From Chakrabartia godavariana (GTDB lineage Bacteria; Pseudomonadota; Alphaproteobacteria; Sphingomonadales; Sphingomonadaceae), in the NCBI GenBank assembly GCA_005518185.1, contig RKSN01000002.1:248001-312000 (forward strand): a stretch of 64,000 nucleotides of DNA, read 5' to 3'. Under the pieces are notes generated by a model. It ran no database searches. It was not told the origin of the DNA and saw only the letters and a program-made list of their open reading frames with translations. Position numbers and translations under genes: made by a program. How positions within the stretch are numbered: position 1 is the stretch's first letter; each line of letters opens with the position of its first letter. Positions 45,427 to 56,200 of this stretch are shown here, piece after piece.

Positions 45427-47502
45427 TTAGCGCGGGGGCGGCGGCGGTGGATCATTCGCGGCAGGCGCGGGCTGCGGCTGGACCGAGATGCCCCCCTTGT
45501 CGATGCTGACGTCCACGCCGACGCCGCCAATGTCCGTGCTGATCCGCGCCGAAGGGTCGGCACCCAGATCAACGCCTGCGTCCTTGATCTCGACCGGCGG
45601 CAGCGCCTCGATGATGTCATTGCCCAGCGGCAGATCAGGCAATTCCTCTTCCTTGGGCGCGGCCTGCACACGGGCACCAGCCACGGCCTGAGACATGAAA
45701 TCGCGCCAGATGCGCGCCGGAAGCCCGCCACCATGCACGCCGCGCAGGGGCTGGTTGTCATCGCGGCCAATCCAGACCCCGACCACGAGATCCCCGGCAA
45801 AGCCGACGAACAGCGCGTCCCGATTGTCCTGCGTCGTGCCGGTCTTGCCATAAGCGGGCACGGCGAGGTTGGCGGCACGCCCTGTTCCGCTGACAACGGT
45901 CGCGGCAAGCAGGTCGAGCATCTGCTGGTGTACCTTTGCGCCCAGGCTGCGCTGCGGGCTCCACAGGCGGGCGAGGATGCCCGGTTGGTCCTTGGGCAGG
46001 GCATGGGGGTCCACCGGATAGGAATTGGCGGCAATGGCCGCATAGGCCGAGGTCAGTTCAAGCAATGTGACGCCCGAAGTGCCGAGGGCCAGGCTGGGGT
46101 CGGCGGCGAGCGGGCTGCGAATGCCAAGGTCGCGCGCGGCCTGAAGCACCGCCTTGTCACCCAGCTGGCGATAAAGGCGGACAGCGGCAACGTTGCTCGA
46201 CTTGGCGAAGGCCTGCTTCAGGGTGATTTCGCCCCGATAGCTGCCATCGGCATTTTGCGGACGGTAGGCGCCTTCGGTGAAGGGGGCATCCAGCACAGTC
46301 GAGGACGGCGTCATCCCTGCGCGCATCGCGGCGAGATAGACGAACAGTTTGAAGGTGGACCCCGGCTGGCGACGCGCCTGTGTGGCGCGGTTGAAGGGCG
46401 AGTCCTTGTAACTCTTGCCGCCGATCATCGCGACGACCTCCCCATTGGGGCGCATGGCGACAAGGGCGACCTGGGCCTGTCCCAGCGGCGCGCGGGCGAC
46501 GACGGTCCGTGCAATGCGTTGCAGCCGCGCATCCAGCGTCGTCTTGATCTCGCCCTGGCCATAGGCGTCCTCGGCCTGGGCACGGGCCTGCGGGATGGCC
46601 CAGTCTGCGAAATAGGTACCCGTGGGCGGGCCGGCTTCAGGACGGATATCGAGGCGCGCGGGCGGCGCGGCGCGCGCTTCGGCCTCAGTGATGAAGCCGG
46701 CTGCGACCATCGCTTGCAGCACGCGGGCGGCACGGGCCTGCGCGCCCTTCAGGTTCCGGGTCGGGTTCAGGCGGCTCGGCGCCTGCACAAGGCCCGCAAG
46801 CATCGCGGCCTGTGACAGGGTCAGCCGTTCCGGCTTGCGGTGGAAAAAGTGCATGGAGGCCGCACGCAGGCCATAGGCATTGTCGCCGAAATAGACGTTG
46901 GACAGGTACCGTTCGAGGATCTCGTCCTTTGAGAGCCAGGCCTCCAGCCAGAAGGCGATCAGCATCTCGCGCGCCTTGCGGCTGAGGCTGCGCTCGGGCG
47001 TCAGGAAGGTGATCTTGGCCAGCTGCTGGGTGATCGTGCTGCCGCCCTGCGTGCCGCCTTCGCCGAGATTGTTGACGAAAGCCCGGGCGACGCCGCGCGG
47101 GTCCACGCCCCAATGCGAATAGAAGCGCCGGTCCTCAATGGCGATGAAGGCCTGCTTCACATGATCGGGCAGCTCGGCCGCCTTGACCGGCGCATCGATG
47201 TTGGCGCCGTTGCGCGCAATCGGCTGGCCATCCGAGGCAAGCAGCGTCAGTTCCGGCGGGGCGATCGGTTCCAGCGATTTGGAAAGCGGCGCTGTAAAAG
47301 CCAGCCAGACGAACATGGCGAGGAAGAGCAGCAGCGCCCCCCACAAGCCCCGCTTGATCCAGACTATTCGCGTCCGCCAGCGCGACGTGTCGGCAGCCGC
47401 GCTCTCGCCTGTCGGCGGCACGGGCTGCGCCGGCGCCGCAGGTGCGTCGACCTCTCCGTCCCAAGCTTCGAAGGGCGACATGCCCGGAGTACGTTCTGCC
47501 AT
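45427..47502 (-). CDS. Bifunctional penicillin-binding protein 1A-type (transglycosylase/transpeptidase)
   Basis: The 691-residue class A PBP polymerises and cross-links peptidoglycan. A Pro-rich cytoplasmic N-terminus precedes one membrane helix (GLWGALLLFLAMFVW). The GT51 domain has EDRRFYSHWGVDPRGVARA and GGSTITQQLAK. The transpeptidase has the Ser motif PGSTFKLF, an AKSSNVA motif and KTGTTQDNRDALFVG. The C-terminus is a Pro-rich tail. It is transcribed ahead of recJ on the same strand. Its short transpeptidase domain and unusual tail leave open whether it is PBP1a or a paralogue such as PbpC. Confidence 0.93.
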   Translation of the reverse strand: MAERTPGMSPFEAWDGEVDAPAAPAQPVPPTGESAAADTSRWRTRIVWIKRGLWGALLLFLAMFVWLAFTAPLSKSLEPIAPPELTLLASDGQPIARNGANIDAPVKAAELPDHVKQAFIAIEDRRFYSHWGVDPRGVARAFVNNLGEGGTQGGSTITQQLAKITFLTPERSLSRKAREMLIAFWLEAWLSKDEILERYLSNVYFGDNAYGLRAASMHFFHRKPERLTLSQAAMLAGLVQAPSRLNPTRNLKGAQARAARVLQAMVAAGFITEAEARAAPPARLDIRPEAGPPTGTYFADWAIPQARAQAEDAYGQGEIKTTLDARLQRIARTVVARAPLGQAQVALVAMRPNGEVVAMIGGKSYKDSPFNRATQARRQPGSTFKLFVYLAAMRAGMTPSSTVLDAPFTEGAYRPQNADGSYRGEITLKQAFAKSSNVAAVRLYRQLGDKAVLQAARDLGIRSPLAADPSLALGTSGVTLLELTSAYAAIAANSYPVDPHALPKDQPGILARLWSPQRSLGAKVHQQMLDLLAATVVSGTGRAANLAVPAYGKTGTTQDNRDALFVGFAGDLVVGVWIGRDDNQPLRGVHGGGLPARIWRDFMSQAVAGARVQAAPKEEELPDLPLGNDIIEALPPVEIKDAGVDLGADPSARISTDIGGVGVDVSIDKGGISVQPQPAPAANDPPPPPPR

Positions 47503-47580
47503 GACTTCCTGTGTTAGGCGAATAAGACGGCAAGTGCGAGCGGCGTTTCGACCAAGGCGGATGAAGCGTCGCTGAATGCC

Positions 47581-49038
47581 TTAGCGGAGGAAGCGATAGA
47601 GCCGGAAATGGCGGGTCTGTGCCACGGGTTCGACGCCCCTAGGTCGTGCTTTCAGTATGGCTTCAACCCGCGCCTGCGTCGCATCCAGCGGCGGATATTG
47701 CAGCAGGACATATTGCGCGCCCATGCGCCGTGCCGGGATCCAGATGTCCTCGGCACGCGGATGTTCCGGCCAGATGGAGGTCCGGTCGCGCGTGTAGAGT
47801 GCCACCACCCGTGGATTGGGAGCGAGGACCACAGCGCGATTCGGGATCTGCGCACCCATGCGCACCAGCTCGTTCGCGACCGCTGCCGTAAAGGCGGGCA
47901 TCGGCAAGGGCGCAAAGGGATTGCGTTCCAGATAGCGTCCCCCAAAGCCGATGAGGAGCGCCGCCGCCGCAACAGGCGGACCGAAGCGCCAGCCCCGGGC
48001 AAGGAGCGCGGCCCCGTCCACGGCATAGAGCACCAGCAGCGGGAGGAGCGGCACGAGATAGCGCGCCGTTTCCAGCCGGACCGGAAAGGCGAGAAGCAGG
48101 GCCGCCGACGCGGGCAGAAACAGGAGATCGGCCGAAAGGCCACGCGAGAGCGTGCGGCCCCACCCCAGAAGTGCCAGCATGCCGAAGAGACCGAGTGCGG
48201 CAAGATTGCCCGCCTTCCCGAAGCTCAAGCCGAGCGCATGGCTGAGCCCCACGAGATAATCCTCAACGGCGTGGAGGACGAACGCGCCGGGCGCTTCGCG
48301 GACGCGGTCGAGATAGGACATATAGGTTCCGGCCGCATCCGCGCCCAGCAGGTGGTTGACGAGGATCGCCGCCGCCGTGCCACCCGCGGTCATCGCCATC
48401 CGGACCTGCCAGCCGCGGCGGCGCGCCAAAAGGTCGGTCGCGATGAGCGCTGCGGCCAGCGCAATGCCCGCCGATCGCGTCGCCTCTGCCATGAACACCG
48501 CAAGGAATAGTGCCAGCAGTGCTGGCGCCTTTTCCGCGCGCGCATGAAGGCACAGCGCCAGCATGACCCAGGCCGTGAACGCCAGATCGGACGAGATGGT
48601 GTCCCGCAGGTCGAGCAGTTGCGGCACGCACCCGGCCCCAAGGGCCGCGACGAGCCCCCAGCCGCCGTCCAGCCGCCGCCGCGCCATGACCCACAGCGCG
48701 GCCACGATCGCGATGAGTGACAGGCAGCCGACCAGTTCCAGCGCAGGCATCGACAGTCCGCGCGAGGCAAAAGGCAGGCTCAGCAGCAGCGGATAGCCGA
48801 ACGGATAGGCCGCCGGGGAGATGATGCTGTTGTGCGGATTGGGAATATAGGCGGTCGCCGCATAAGGCACGCCATCCACCAGATTGCGCGCATGCATGAC
48901 GTAAAGCCCGAAGTCCGCCGACGTCCAGGTCTCGGCGCCACGCCGCGTCAGCGTGATGAGAAGCGCAAAAAGGACAAGCAGGCACCAGAAGGCCAGATCG
49001 ACCCGCCACGCCTGCGCGGCCTTTGCCTGATGACGCAT
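47581..49038 (-). CDS. GT-C-fold membrane protein, glycosyltransferase-like
   Basis: This polytopic membrane protein of 485 residues has about 11 helices and a C-terminal soluble part (ALYTRDRTSIWPEHP, YVLLQYPPLD). The first loop carries SADFGLYVMHARNLVDG, whose Asp matches the catalytic Asp of GT39/PMT-like glycosyltransferases. It would use a lipid-linked sugar, but donor and acceptor are unknown. I place the start at 49038 behind GGGGGAG; the longer frame to 49158 overlaps glpX. It sits downstream of glpX and upstream of the PBP gene, all on the minus strand. Confidence 0.78.
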   Translation of the reverse strand: MRHQAKAAQAWRVDLAFWCLLVLFALLITLTRRGAETWTSADFGLYVMHARNLVDGVPYAATAYIPNPHNSIISPAAYPFGYPLLLSLPFASRGLSMPALELVGCLSLIAIVAALWVMARRRLDGGWGLVAALGAGCVPQLLDLRDTISSDLAFTAWVMLALCLHARAEKAPALLALFLAVFMAEATRSAGIALAAALIATDLLARRRGWQVRMAMTAGGTAAAILVNHLLGADAAGTYMSYLDRVREAPGAFVLHAVEDYLVGLSHALGLSFGKAGNLAALGLFGMLALLGWGRTLSRGLSADLLFLPASAALLLAFPVRLETARYLVPLLPLLVLYAVDGAALLARGWRFGPPVAAAALLIGFGGRYLERNPFAPLPMPAFTAAVANELVRMGAQIPNRAVVLAPNPRVVALYTRDRTSIWPEHPRAEDIWIPARRMGAQYVLLQYPPLDATQARVEAILKARPRGVEPVAQTRHFRLYRFLR

Positions 49039-49090
49039 GTACACTCCCCCCGGACACCGGACCATAGCGCCCGGAAGAGGGGCTGCAAGA

Positions 49091-50065
49091 TCAGCCGTGC
49101 TTGCGGTGCTCGCCGCGCACCCAGCGGACCGTGCCGGAACTGGCGCGCATGACGACACTCTCGGTCGTCATCTTGCCGCCCGGCAGACGCTTTACGCCGC
49201 TGAGGAGCGATCCGTCGGTCACGCCGGTCGCCGCAAAGATGCAGTCGCCCTTCGCGAGTTCGGACAGATCATAGATATAGTCGAGGTCGGTGATGCCCCA
49301 TTTGCGGGCACGGGCCTTTTCATCGTCGTTGCGGAACAGCAGCCGCCCCTTGAACTGCCCGCCGACGCAGCGCAGCGCGGCTGCGGCCAGAACGCCTTCG
49401 GGAGCACCGCCGGAACCCATGTACATGTCGATGGTCGTTTCCGGGTTGGTGACGGCAATAACGCCTGCCACGTCGCCATCGGGGATGAGCATGATGCCGC
49501 ATCCGATGCCGCGCAGTTCCGCAATCAGCTTTTCATGGCGCGGGCGATCAAGCACGCAGACGATGATCTCGCCGGGTTCGACACCCTTGGCCTTGGCCAC
49601 GGCCTGCACGTTTTCGGTCGGCGACTTGGCAAGGTCGATAATGCCTTCGGGATAGCCGGGGCCAACGGCCAGCTTGTCCATATAGACGTCGGGGGCGTTG
49701 AGGAGGTTGCCTTCTTCGGCCACCGCCAGCACGGCCAGCGCATTCGGCCCGGCTTTGGCGGTGATCGTCGTGCCTTCAAGCGGATCAAGCGCGATATCGA
49801 TGCGCGGCCCGGTGCCGATGGCGGAGCCCACCTTTTCCCCGATGTAGAGCATCGGCGCCTCGTCCCGTTCACCTTCGCCGATGACAACCGTGCCATCCAT
49901 CGCCAGTTCGTTGAGCGCAGCGCGCATCGCTTCGACGGCGGCAGCGTCGGCGGCCTTTTCATCGCCGCGTCCGATCAGGTTTGACGCGTTGATCGCGGCC
50001 GCTTCGGTCACGCGTACCATTTCAAGAACGAGAACGCGGTCAAGAACCTTGCTGGCCGTTACCAT
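49091..50065 (-). CDS. glpX: Class II fructose-1,6-bisphosphatase
   Basis: The 324-residue metal-dependent phosphatase converts fructose 1,6-bisphosphate to fructose 6-phosphate in gluconeogenesis. GlpX motifs are clear: IGRGDEKAADAAAVEAMR, VIGEGERDEAPMLYIGE, IALDPLEGTT and DMYMGSGGAPEGVLAAAALR. In many alphaproteobacteria glpX follows hom directly. Here a small gene on the opposite strand lies between them. The start at 50065 is divergent from that gene across 57 bases. Confidence 0.96.
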   Translation of the reverse strand: MVTASKVLDRVLVLEMVRVTEAAAINASNLIGRGDEKAADAAAVEAMRAALNELAMDGTVVIGEGERDEAPMLYIGEKVGSAIGTGPRIDIALDPLEGTTITAKAGPNALAVLAVAEEGNLLNAPDVYMDKLAVGPGYPEGIIDLAKSPTENVQAVAKAKGVEPGEIIVCVLDRPRHEKLIAELRGIGCGIMLIPDGDVAGVIAVTNPETTIDMYMGSGGAPEGVLAAAALRCVGGQFKGRLLFRNDDEKARARKWGITDLDYIYDLSELAKGDCIFAATGVTDGSLLSGVKRLPGGKMTTESVVMRASSGTVRWVRGEHRKHG

Positions 50066-50122
50066 TGGACAATCATCCCCTGATGTTTCAATTTGGCCTG
50101 CCCGTAGGACAGGACTTGCGCG

Positions 50123-50518
50123 ATGTCGAGACGATGGAGGGTCTTTAATGTAGCGGTCATGCTCGTGACCGCGGCCCCGGCCCCCGCCGCCCTTCCCTCA
50201 GCCGACGTCCAGACGCTTTCCCTGCTTGAAAAGCACCGCCGCATGACGCGGGTCGAACCGGAATGTCGCGCGGCGCACGGCGACGAAATCGTGATCTGCG
50301 GCAGGCGCGATGCTGACCGGTACCGCGTGCCCCTGATCGAGCATGATGCGGGCGATCCACGCACCGAAACCGTGATGGATCAGCGCGAGCGGCTGCAGAA
50401 CAAGACGACGCCCTGTCAGGCGCGCGGCCCCTACCTGGTGGGCTGCGGCATGGTGGGCGTCACGGTCTCGTCAACGATTGGCCGCGACGGCATCAAATAC
50501 CGCCCGCTCGCCAAATAG
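50123..50518 (+). CDS. Small exported protein with paired cysteines
   Basis: This 131-residue protein has a signal peptide (VFNVAVMLVTAAPAPA) and then a Cys pattern: ECRAAHGDEIVICGRRDADRYR with two Cys and later a third and fourth Cys (TTPCQARGPYLVGCG). The EIVICGRR-type segment with DRYR recurs in sphingomonad exported proteins of unknown function. Disulfide bonds are likely (inference). It lies on the plus strand between hom and glpX, which are both on the minus strand, and ends four bases before the hom stop. Function unknown. Confidence 0.7.
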   Translation: MSRRWRVFNVAVMLVTAAPAPAALPSADVQTLSLLEKHRRMTRVEPECRAAHGDEIVICGRRDADRYRVPLIEHDAGDPRTETVMDQRERLQNKTTPCQARGPYLVGCGMVGVTVSSTIGRDGIKYRPLAK

Positions 50519-50522
50519 CGCC

Positions 50523-51815
50523 TCAGACCTCGAGGATCGGCATCACCATCGGCGCCGCCTTCAGGCTGTCCGATCCTTCGAGCAGCGCCAGCGCCTTCGT
50601 CACATTGGCCTCGCGGCATTCATGCGTGACCATGGCAACGACGGCGGCCCCTTCGGCCGTGACACCGCGCTGGCTCAGCGACTCGATGGAGACGTCGGCA
50701 TCGCGCATGGCGGCCGTGATTTCGGCCAGCACACCGGCCCGGTCGGCGACGATGAAGCGCAGATAGGTCCGTGCCGTCCGCGTGCCGGACGGGGCCCGGC
50801 TCGTGCGGGCGAGGCTCGCCACGGGCATGGCAAAGGCCGGGCCGGTCTCGCCGCGGGCAATGTCGATCAGGTCGGCAACCACAGCCGAGGCCGTCGGCCC
50901 TTCGCCCGCGCCACGCCCCTGCAGGAACAGGCGGCCCACGAAGTTTCCTTCGGCGACGACAGCATTGAGCGACCCGGTGACATGCGCCAGCGGATGGGCA
51001 AGTGGAACGAGGCAGGGCTGCACGCGCTGGAACAGGCCGTCACCATCGGCCGACGCCATGCCGACGAGGCGGATGCGATGGCCGAGCGAGTCGGCTTCGA
51101 CAATGTCGGCCGCAATCACATGACGGATGCCGCGAATGTCGACACCGTCGAAATCGATCGCGGTTCCGAAAGCGAGGCTCGCCAGAATGGACAGCTTGTG
51201 CGCGGCATCAACGCCGTCAATGTCGAAGCTCGGGTCGGCCTCGGCATATCCCAGCGCCTGTGCCTCGGCGAGTACCTCGGCAAAGTCGCGGCCTTCGCTC
51301 TCCATCGTCGACAGGATGTAGTTGCAGGTGCCGTTCAAGATGCCGAAGACACCCGAAATCTCGTTCGCGGCCGCGCCTTCGCGCAGCCCCTTGATCACAG
51401 GAATGCCACCGGCAACCGCCGCTTCATATTTGAACGCAACGCCGCGTGCTTCAGCCTGTTCGGCGAGTTCGAGGCCATGATGCGCAATCATCGCCTTGTT
51501 GGCGGTCACAAAGGCACGGTCCGCAGCGATCGTGTTGCGTGCAAGGACGAGCGCCGGGCCGTCTGACCCGCCGATGAGTTCGACAACCACATCGACGTCC
51601 GGATGACTCGCGAGCGACGTCGTGTCATCGACCCACGCAAAGCTGGACAGATCAACGCCGCGATCCCGGTTCCGGTCGCGCGCGGAGATGGCGACAATCT
51701 CGATCGGGCGCCCCGCGCGCCGTTCAATGAGATCGCGGTTCGCGTCGATCAGCTTGATGACGCCTGCGCCCACGGTGCCGAGACCGGCCAGCGCCACCCG
51801 CAATGCCTTTGCCAT
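50523..51815 (-). CDS. hom: Homoserine dehydrogenase
   Basis: The 430-residue enzyme reduces aspartate semialdehyde to homoserine for threonine and methionine synthesis. The Rossmann motif is VALAGLGTVGAGV. The catalytic core contains NGTCNYILSTME and AEADPSFDIDGVDAAHKLSILA. The C-terminal ACT domain (about 350-430, LRFIVADRAGVLAEI) allows feedback inhibition. It supplies homoserine upstream of the methionine genes elsewhere in the window. Its promoter would lie in 51816-52023, shared with the divergent hydrolase gene; I see no clear operator there. Confidence 0.96.
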   Translation of the reverse strand: MAKALRVALAGLGTVGAGVIKLIDANRDLIERRAGRPIEIVAISARDRNRDRGVDLSSFAWVDDTTSLASHPDVDVVVELIGGSDGPALVLARNTIAADRAFVTANKAMIAHHGLELAEQAEARGVAFKYEAAVAGGIPVIKGLREGAAANEISGVFGILNGTCNYILSTMESEGRDFAEVLAEAQALGYAEADPSFDIDGVDAAHKLSILASLAFGTAIDFDGVDIRGIRHVIAADIVEADSLGHRIRLVGMASADGDGLFQRVQPCLVPLAHPLAHVTGSLNAVVAEGNFVGRLFLQGRGAGEGPTASAVVADLIDIARGETGPAFAMPVASLARTSRAPSGTRTARTYLRFIVADRAGVLAEITAAMRDADVSIESLSQRGVTAEGAAVVAMVTHECREANVTKALALLEGSDSLKAAPMVMPILEV

Positions 51816-52023
51816 TCCATTCGCTCCACAAAATCTGCTGCGCCGCCTTTAGGGTCCGGCGTCCCGATTGGGAATTGCCAATTTGCGGACCTGCGCCCCG
51901 ACCGTTCACAATCATCGGACCCTTTGTGCCAAGGCGGGACAGGGGCAAATCAGCGCGAGATTTGGCCGTTCTTCTGTGCATAGGCTGACCTTCGTCACCT
52001 GCTGTACCGAGTAATTCGACACC

Positions 52024-53118
52024 ATGTTCGCCCGGCCCGCGCGCCCTGTTCTGACACTCCGCAAGAGGACATGGCCTCTCTGGAGCCTGGGCGCACTGAC
52101 GGCATTAACCATGTCTTTCGTTGGATTGCAGGCGGCTAACTTCTCACCCATCCCTGGTGTGCGTGGACATGAGCTGACCATCCCGCTCGATGAGCCGCTG
52201 CCCATGTATGCGCCGCAGGCCAATGCCGCTGCCACCGAATCGGTCGGGCTGGGCGACGACATCCCGATGCCCGCGCCGGTCGATGCCGCCGGAAATGCCA
52301 TTCCCGCCCCGGCCCCGGCGCAACAAATGCCGGTCACGCCCTTCTCGCTGCCCGGCCGTTTTGACACCGGCCCGGCCGCCACACCCTATGTGTTCAAGGG
52401 CAAGACGGCCGCCGATACGCTGCGTGCGGCGATCTGCCTGACCTCTGCCATCTATTATGAGGCGGCGTCTGAAAGCGATGACGGGCAGCGTGCGGTCGCG
52501 CAGGTCATCTTGAACCGCGTCCGCCACCCGGCCTGGCCCGCCACGGTCTGCGGCGTGGTCTATCAGGGATCCGATATGCCGGGCTGCCAGTTCAGCTATG
52601 CCTGCGACGGATCGATGGCGCGCGTGCCGAGCCGCGACGGCTGGGCCCGCGCCAGCCGGATCGCACGTGCGGCGCTTGCCGGATATGTCTACGCGCCGGT
52701 CGGCCTTGCGACCTATTACCACACGCCGCAGGTCAACCCGCTCTGGAACCGGCCGCTCGTCATCACGGCGGTGATCGGCAATCACATCTTCTACCGGATG
52801 CCCGGCGCCAAGGGCGCGGCCCCGGCCTTCTTTGAACGCTATGCCGGGGGCGAACCCTATCCGGGGCCACTGCCACGCCGCGCGCCTTGGCCGGTGCCCG
52901 CCACGCCGGGCGGAGCGGCGACGCCCCTGCCCGCCACTGTCGCCGCGATCCCGGCGGCGCCCTACCCGATGTCTCAGCCGACGGCACCTATGCCCGCCAT
53001 CTATGCGGCGGCCCCGACACGCCGCGTGAGCGAGGATGGCCGCTATGTGAAGAACGCGCTGCCGGAAAGCGATGTCCTGCCGCAATACCGCAATTCCGGG
53101 CAGTGGATCGGCAACTGA
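52024..53118 (+). CDS. SleB-like cell wall hydrolase
   Basis: This 364-residue protein has a signal anchor (PLWSLGALTALTMSFVGLQA). A spacer rich in Pro and Ala follows to about residue 130. The hydrolase domain (about 135-275) contains ICLTSAIYYEAASESDDGQRAVAQVILNR in part, with the Glu of YYEA likely catalytic, then PGCQFSYACDGS. The C-terminus is a long Pro-rich low-complexity tail. SleB-type enzymes cleave peptidoglycan. In non-sporulating alphaproteobacteria they act in cell-wall remodelling. The start at 52024 is firm. It is divergent from hom and upstream of uvrA. Confidence 0.86.
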   Translation: MFARPARPVLTLRKRTWPLWSLGALTALTMSFVGLQAANFSPIPGVRGHELTIPLDEPLPMYAPQANAAATESVGLGDDIPMPAPVDAAGNAIPAPAPAQQMPVTPFSLPGRFDTGPAATPYVFKGKTAADTLRAAICLTSAIYYEAASESDDGQRAVAQVILNRVRHPAWPATVCGVVYQGSDMPGCQFSYACDGSMARVPSRDGWARASRIARAALAGYVYAPVGLATYYHTPQVNPLWNRPLVITAVIGNHIFYRMPGAKGAAPAFFERYAGGEPYPGPLPRRAPWPVPATPGGAATPLPATVAAIPAAPYPMSQPTAPMPAIYAAAPTRRVSEDGRYVKNALPESDVLPQYRNSGQWIGN

Positions 53119-53275
53119 CCGCACGGGCCGGTGCCCATTCGTGCAGGTTTCCATCGCCGCTCTTGCGTCGCTTGGTCTCCATCCCATATCGCGGAACCTG
53201 ACCCCGTCCCCGACGGATTAAATCCCCGGACGTCCGGCACTTGCCTGTGACGAACAAATATGGAACAGACTATCC

Positions 53276-56200
53276 ATGCTGACTCACATTCAGGTGCGGG
53301 GTGCCCGCGAGCACAACCTCAAGGGCGTGGATGTCGACATCCCGCGCGACACGCTGACGGTGATCACCGGCCTGTCGGGATCAGGCAAGTCCAGCCTTGC
53401 CTTCGACACGATCTATGCCGAAGGACAGCGTCGCTACGTGGAATCTCTGTCCGCTTATGCGCGCCAGTTTCTGGAAATGATGCAGAAGCCCGATGTCGAT
53501 CACATCGAAGGCCTGTCGCCCGCGATCAGCATCGAGCAGAAGACGACAAGCCGCAACCCGCGGTCCACGGTCGCGACCGTCACCGAGATTTACGATTATA
53601 TGCGCCTGCTCTGGGCGCGCATCGGCATCCCCTATTCGCCTGCAACCGGGCTCCCCATTTCAGCGCAGACCGTCAGCCAGATGGTCGACCGCGTCATGGC
53701 GCTGCCCGAAGGCACGCGCCTCTATCTGCTCGCCCCCGTCGTCCGGGGCCGCAAGGGCGAGTACCGCAAGGAACTCGCCGAATGGCAGAAAGCGGGCTTC
53801 ACGCGCGTCCGCATCGACGGCCAGTTTTATGAGATCGATGAGGCTCCGGCGCTCGACAAGAAGTACAAGCATGACCTTGAGGTCGTCGTGGACCGCATCG
53901 TCGTGCGCGACGGGATCGAAACGCGGCTGGCCGACAGCTTTGAAACCGCGCTGAAGCTCGCCGACGGGCTCGCCTTTGTCGATCCGGCAGATGCACCGGC
54001 CGAGGACGACAAGTCCGACAAGCAGGTGCTGGGCAGCAACGCGCCCGCCGGCCGCATCGTCTTTTCCGAAAAGTTCGCCTGCCCCGTCTCGGGCTTCACC
54101 ATCTCCGAGATCGAACCGCGCCTCTTCTCGTTCAACGCGCCGCAGGGCGCCTGCCCTGTCTGCGACGGGCTGGGTGAGAAGCTGTACTTTGATCCCGAAC
54201 TGATCGTCCCCAATGAGGCGCTGTCGATCAAGGACGGGGCGATCGTCCCCTGGGCCAAGTCGAACCCGCCCAGCCCCTATTACATGCAGGTGCTGTCCTC
54301 GGTTGCCCGCCACTTCGAATTCAGCCTGACGACGCCGTGGAAAGATCTGTCGGACGAAATCAAGGACATCCTCCTCAATGGCTCGCTCGAAATCATCCGT
54401 CTGACCTTTCAGGACGGGCGCAAGAGCTATGACGTGCACAAGCAGTTCAATGGCGTGGTCGGCAATCTCAACCGCCGCCTGCTCCAGACCGACAGCGCCT
54501 GGATGCGCGAGGAACTCTCCAAATATCAGAGCGCCGCACCCTGCGAGACCTGTCATGGGGATCGCCTGAAGACCGAAGCGCTCTGCGTGAAGATCGCCGG
54601 GTCGACGATCAGCGACGCCACCCGTCTGTCGGTGGTCGATGCCGTCGCCTGGTTCGGGTCGCTCGAGGAGAAGCTGTCGCCGCAGCATCAGCAGATCGCC
54701 CGCGCGATCCTGAAGGAAATCAATGAGCGACTGGGCTTCCTCAACAATGTCGGGCTCGACTATCTGAACCTCAACCGCACCTCGGGCACGCTGTCGGGCG
54801 GCGAGAGCCAGCGCATCCGCCTCGCCTCGCAGATCGGGTCGGGCCTGTCGGGCGTGCTCTATGTCCTCGACGAACCGTCGATCGGCCTGCACCAGCGCGA
54901 CAATGACATGCTGCTCGCAACGCTGCAGCGGCTGCGCGACCTTGGCAACACGGTGATCGTGGTCGAACATGACGAGGATGCGATCCGCCATGCCGACCAT
55001 ATCATCGACATGGGCCCCGGCGCCGGCGTGCATGGCGGCGTGATCGTCGCGCAGGGCACGCTCGCCGATATCGAAGCGACCGAAGGCAGCCTGACGGCCG
55101 ACTATCTGACCGGGCGGCGGGAAATCGCCGTCCCTGCCAAGCGCCGCAAGGGCACCGGCAAGAAGCTGACCGTCAAAGGCGCGCGGGAAAACAATCTGCG
55201 CAATGTGTCGGCCGCGATCCCGCTTGGCACCTTCACCTGCATCACCGGCGTCTCCGGCTCCGGCAAGTCGAGCTTCACGATCGACACGCTCTACGCCAGC
55301 GCCGCGCGCCAGCTGAACGGCGCGCGCATTGTTGCGGGCAAGCACGACAAGATCGAAGGCCTGCAATATCTCGACAAGGTCATCGACATTGACCAGTCAC
55401 CCATCGGGCGCACCCCGCGGTCCAACCCGGCGACCTATACGGGCGCCTTCACCAACATCCGGGACTGGTTTGCGGGCCTGCCCGAAGCGCAGGCGCGCGG
55501 TTACAAGCCGGGGCGCTTTTCCTTCAACGTCAAGGGCGGCCGCTGCGAAGCGTGCCAGGGCGACGGCGTCATCAAGATCGAGATGCACTTCCTGCCCGAC
55601 GTCTATGTGACGTGCGAGGAGTGCAAGGGCGCGCGCTACAACCGCGAAACGCTGGAGGTGAAGTTCAAGGGCAAGTCGATTGCCGACGTGCTCGACATGA
55701 CCGTCGAGGACGCAGTCGAGTTCTTCAAGGCCGTCCCGCCGATCCGCGACAAGATGGCGATGCTCGCCGAGGTCGGCCTTGGCTATGTCAAGGTCGGGCA
55801 GCAGGCAACCACCCTGTCGGGCGGCGAGGCGCAGCGCGTGAAGCTCGCCAAGGAACTCAGCCGCCGGGCGACGGGCAATACGCTCTACATTCTGGATGAG
55901 CCGACCACGGGTCTCCATTTCGAGGACGTCCGCAAGCTCCTGGAGGTGCTCCACGCGCTTGTGGAACAGGGCAACAGCGTTGTCGTGATCGAGCATAATC
56001 TGGACGTCATCAAGACCGCCGACTGGATCATCGATCTGGGCCCCGAAGGCGGGGTGAAGGGCGGCATGATCGTGGCCGAAGGCACGCCGGAAAAGGTCGC
56101 CGGTGTCGAGGGCAGCTATACCGGGGCCTATTTGAAGCCCCTCCTGACGCGGTCGAAAAAGGCAACTCCCACCGAACTGGCACTTGATCCGGCGGAGTGA
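53276..56200 (+). CDS. uvrA: Excinuclease ABC subunit A
   Basis: The 974-residue ATPase recognises DNA damage in nucleotide excision repair. There are two ABC modules with Walker [11 protein letters not shown] and GVSGSGKSS, signature [16 protein letters not shown] and [15 protein letters not shown], and the zinc module [16 protein letters not shown] with [10 protein letters not shown]. The first zinc module reads CPVSGF, so its second Cys is Ser, as in other alphaproteobacteria. A weak UAA-free hairpin follows at the 3' end. It has its own promoter within 53119-53275, where I cannot pick out a LexA box with confidence. Confidence 0.98.
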   Translation: MLTHIQVRGAREHNLKGVDVDIPRDTLTVITGLSGSGKSSLAFDTIYAEGQRRYVESLSAYARQFLEMMQKPDVDHIEGLSPAISIEQKTTSRNPRSTVATVTEIYDYMRLLWARIGIPYSPATGLPISAQTVSQMVDRVMALPEGTRLYLLAPVVRGRKGEYRKELAEWQKAGFTRVRIDGQFYEIDEAPALDKKYKHDLEVVVDRIVVRDGIETRLADSFETALKLADGLAFVDPADAPAEDDKSDKQVLGSNAPAGRIVFSEKFACPVSGFTISEIEPRLFSFNAPQGACPVCDGLGEKLYFDPELIVPNEALSIKDGAIVPWAKSNPPSPYYMQVLSSVARHFEFSLTTPWKDLSDEIKDILLNGSLEIIRLTFQDGRKSYDVHKQFNGVVGNLNRRLLQTDSAWMREELSKYQSAAPCETCHGDRLKTEALCVKIAGSTISDATRLSVVDAVAWFGSLEEKLSPQHQQIARAILKEINERLGFLNNVGLDYLNLNRTSGTLSGGESQRIRLASQIGSGLSGVLYVLDEPSIGLHQRDNDMLLATLQRLRDLGNTVIVVEHDEDAIRHADHIIDMGPGAGVHGGVIVAQGTLADIEATEGSLTADYLTGRREIAVPAKRRKGTGKKLTVKGARENNLRNVSAAIPLGTFTCITGVSGSGKSSFTIDTLYASAARQLNGARIVAGKHDKIEGLQYLDKVIDIDQSPIGRTPRSNPATYTGAFTNIRDWFAGLPEAQARGYKPGRFSFNVKGGRCEACQGDGVIKIEMHFLPDVYVTCEECKGARYNRETLEVKFKGKSIADVLDMTVEDAVEFFKAVPPIRDKMAMLAEVGLGYVKVGQQATTLSGGEAQRVKLAKELSRRATGNTLYILDEPTTGLHFEDVRKLLEVLHALVEQGNSVVVIEHNLDVIKTADWIIDLGPEGGVKGGMIVAEGTPEKVAGVEGSYTGAYLKPLLTRSKKATPTELALDPAE

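Noticed and set aside
53660-55366. Long minus-strand frame opposite uvrA
   Set aside because: Shadow of uvrA, rich in Ala, Arg, Gly and Asp with no motifs. The same applies to 43663-45297 opposite recJ, 37074-38471 opposite groEL and 24642-26036 opposite murJ.
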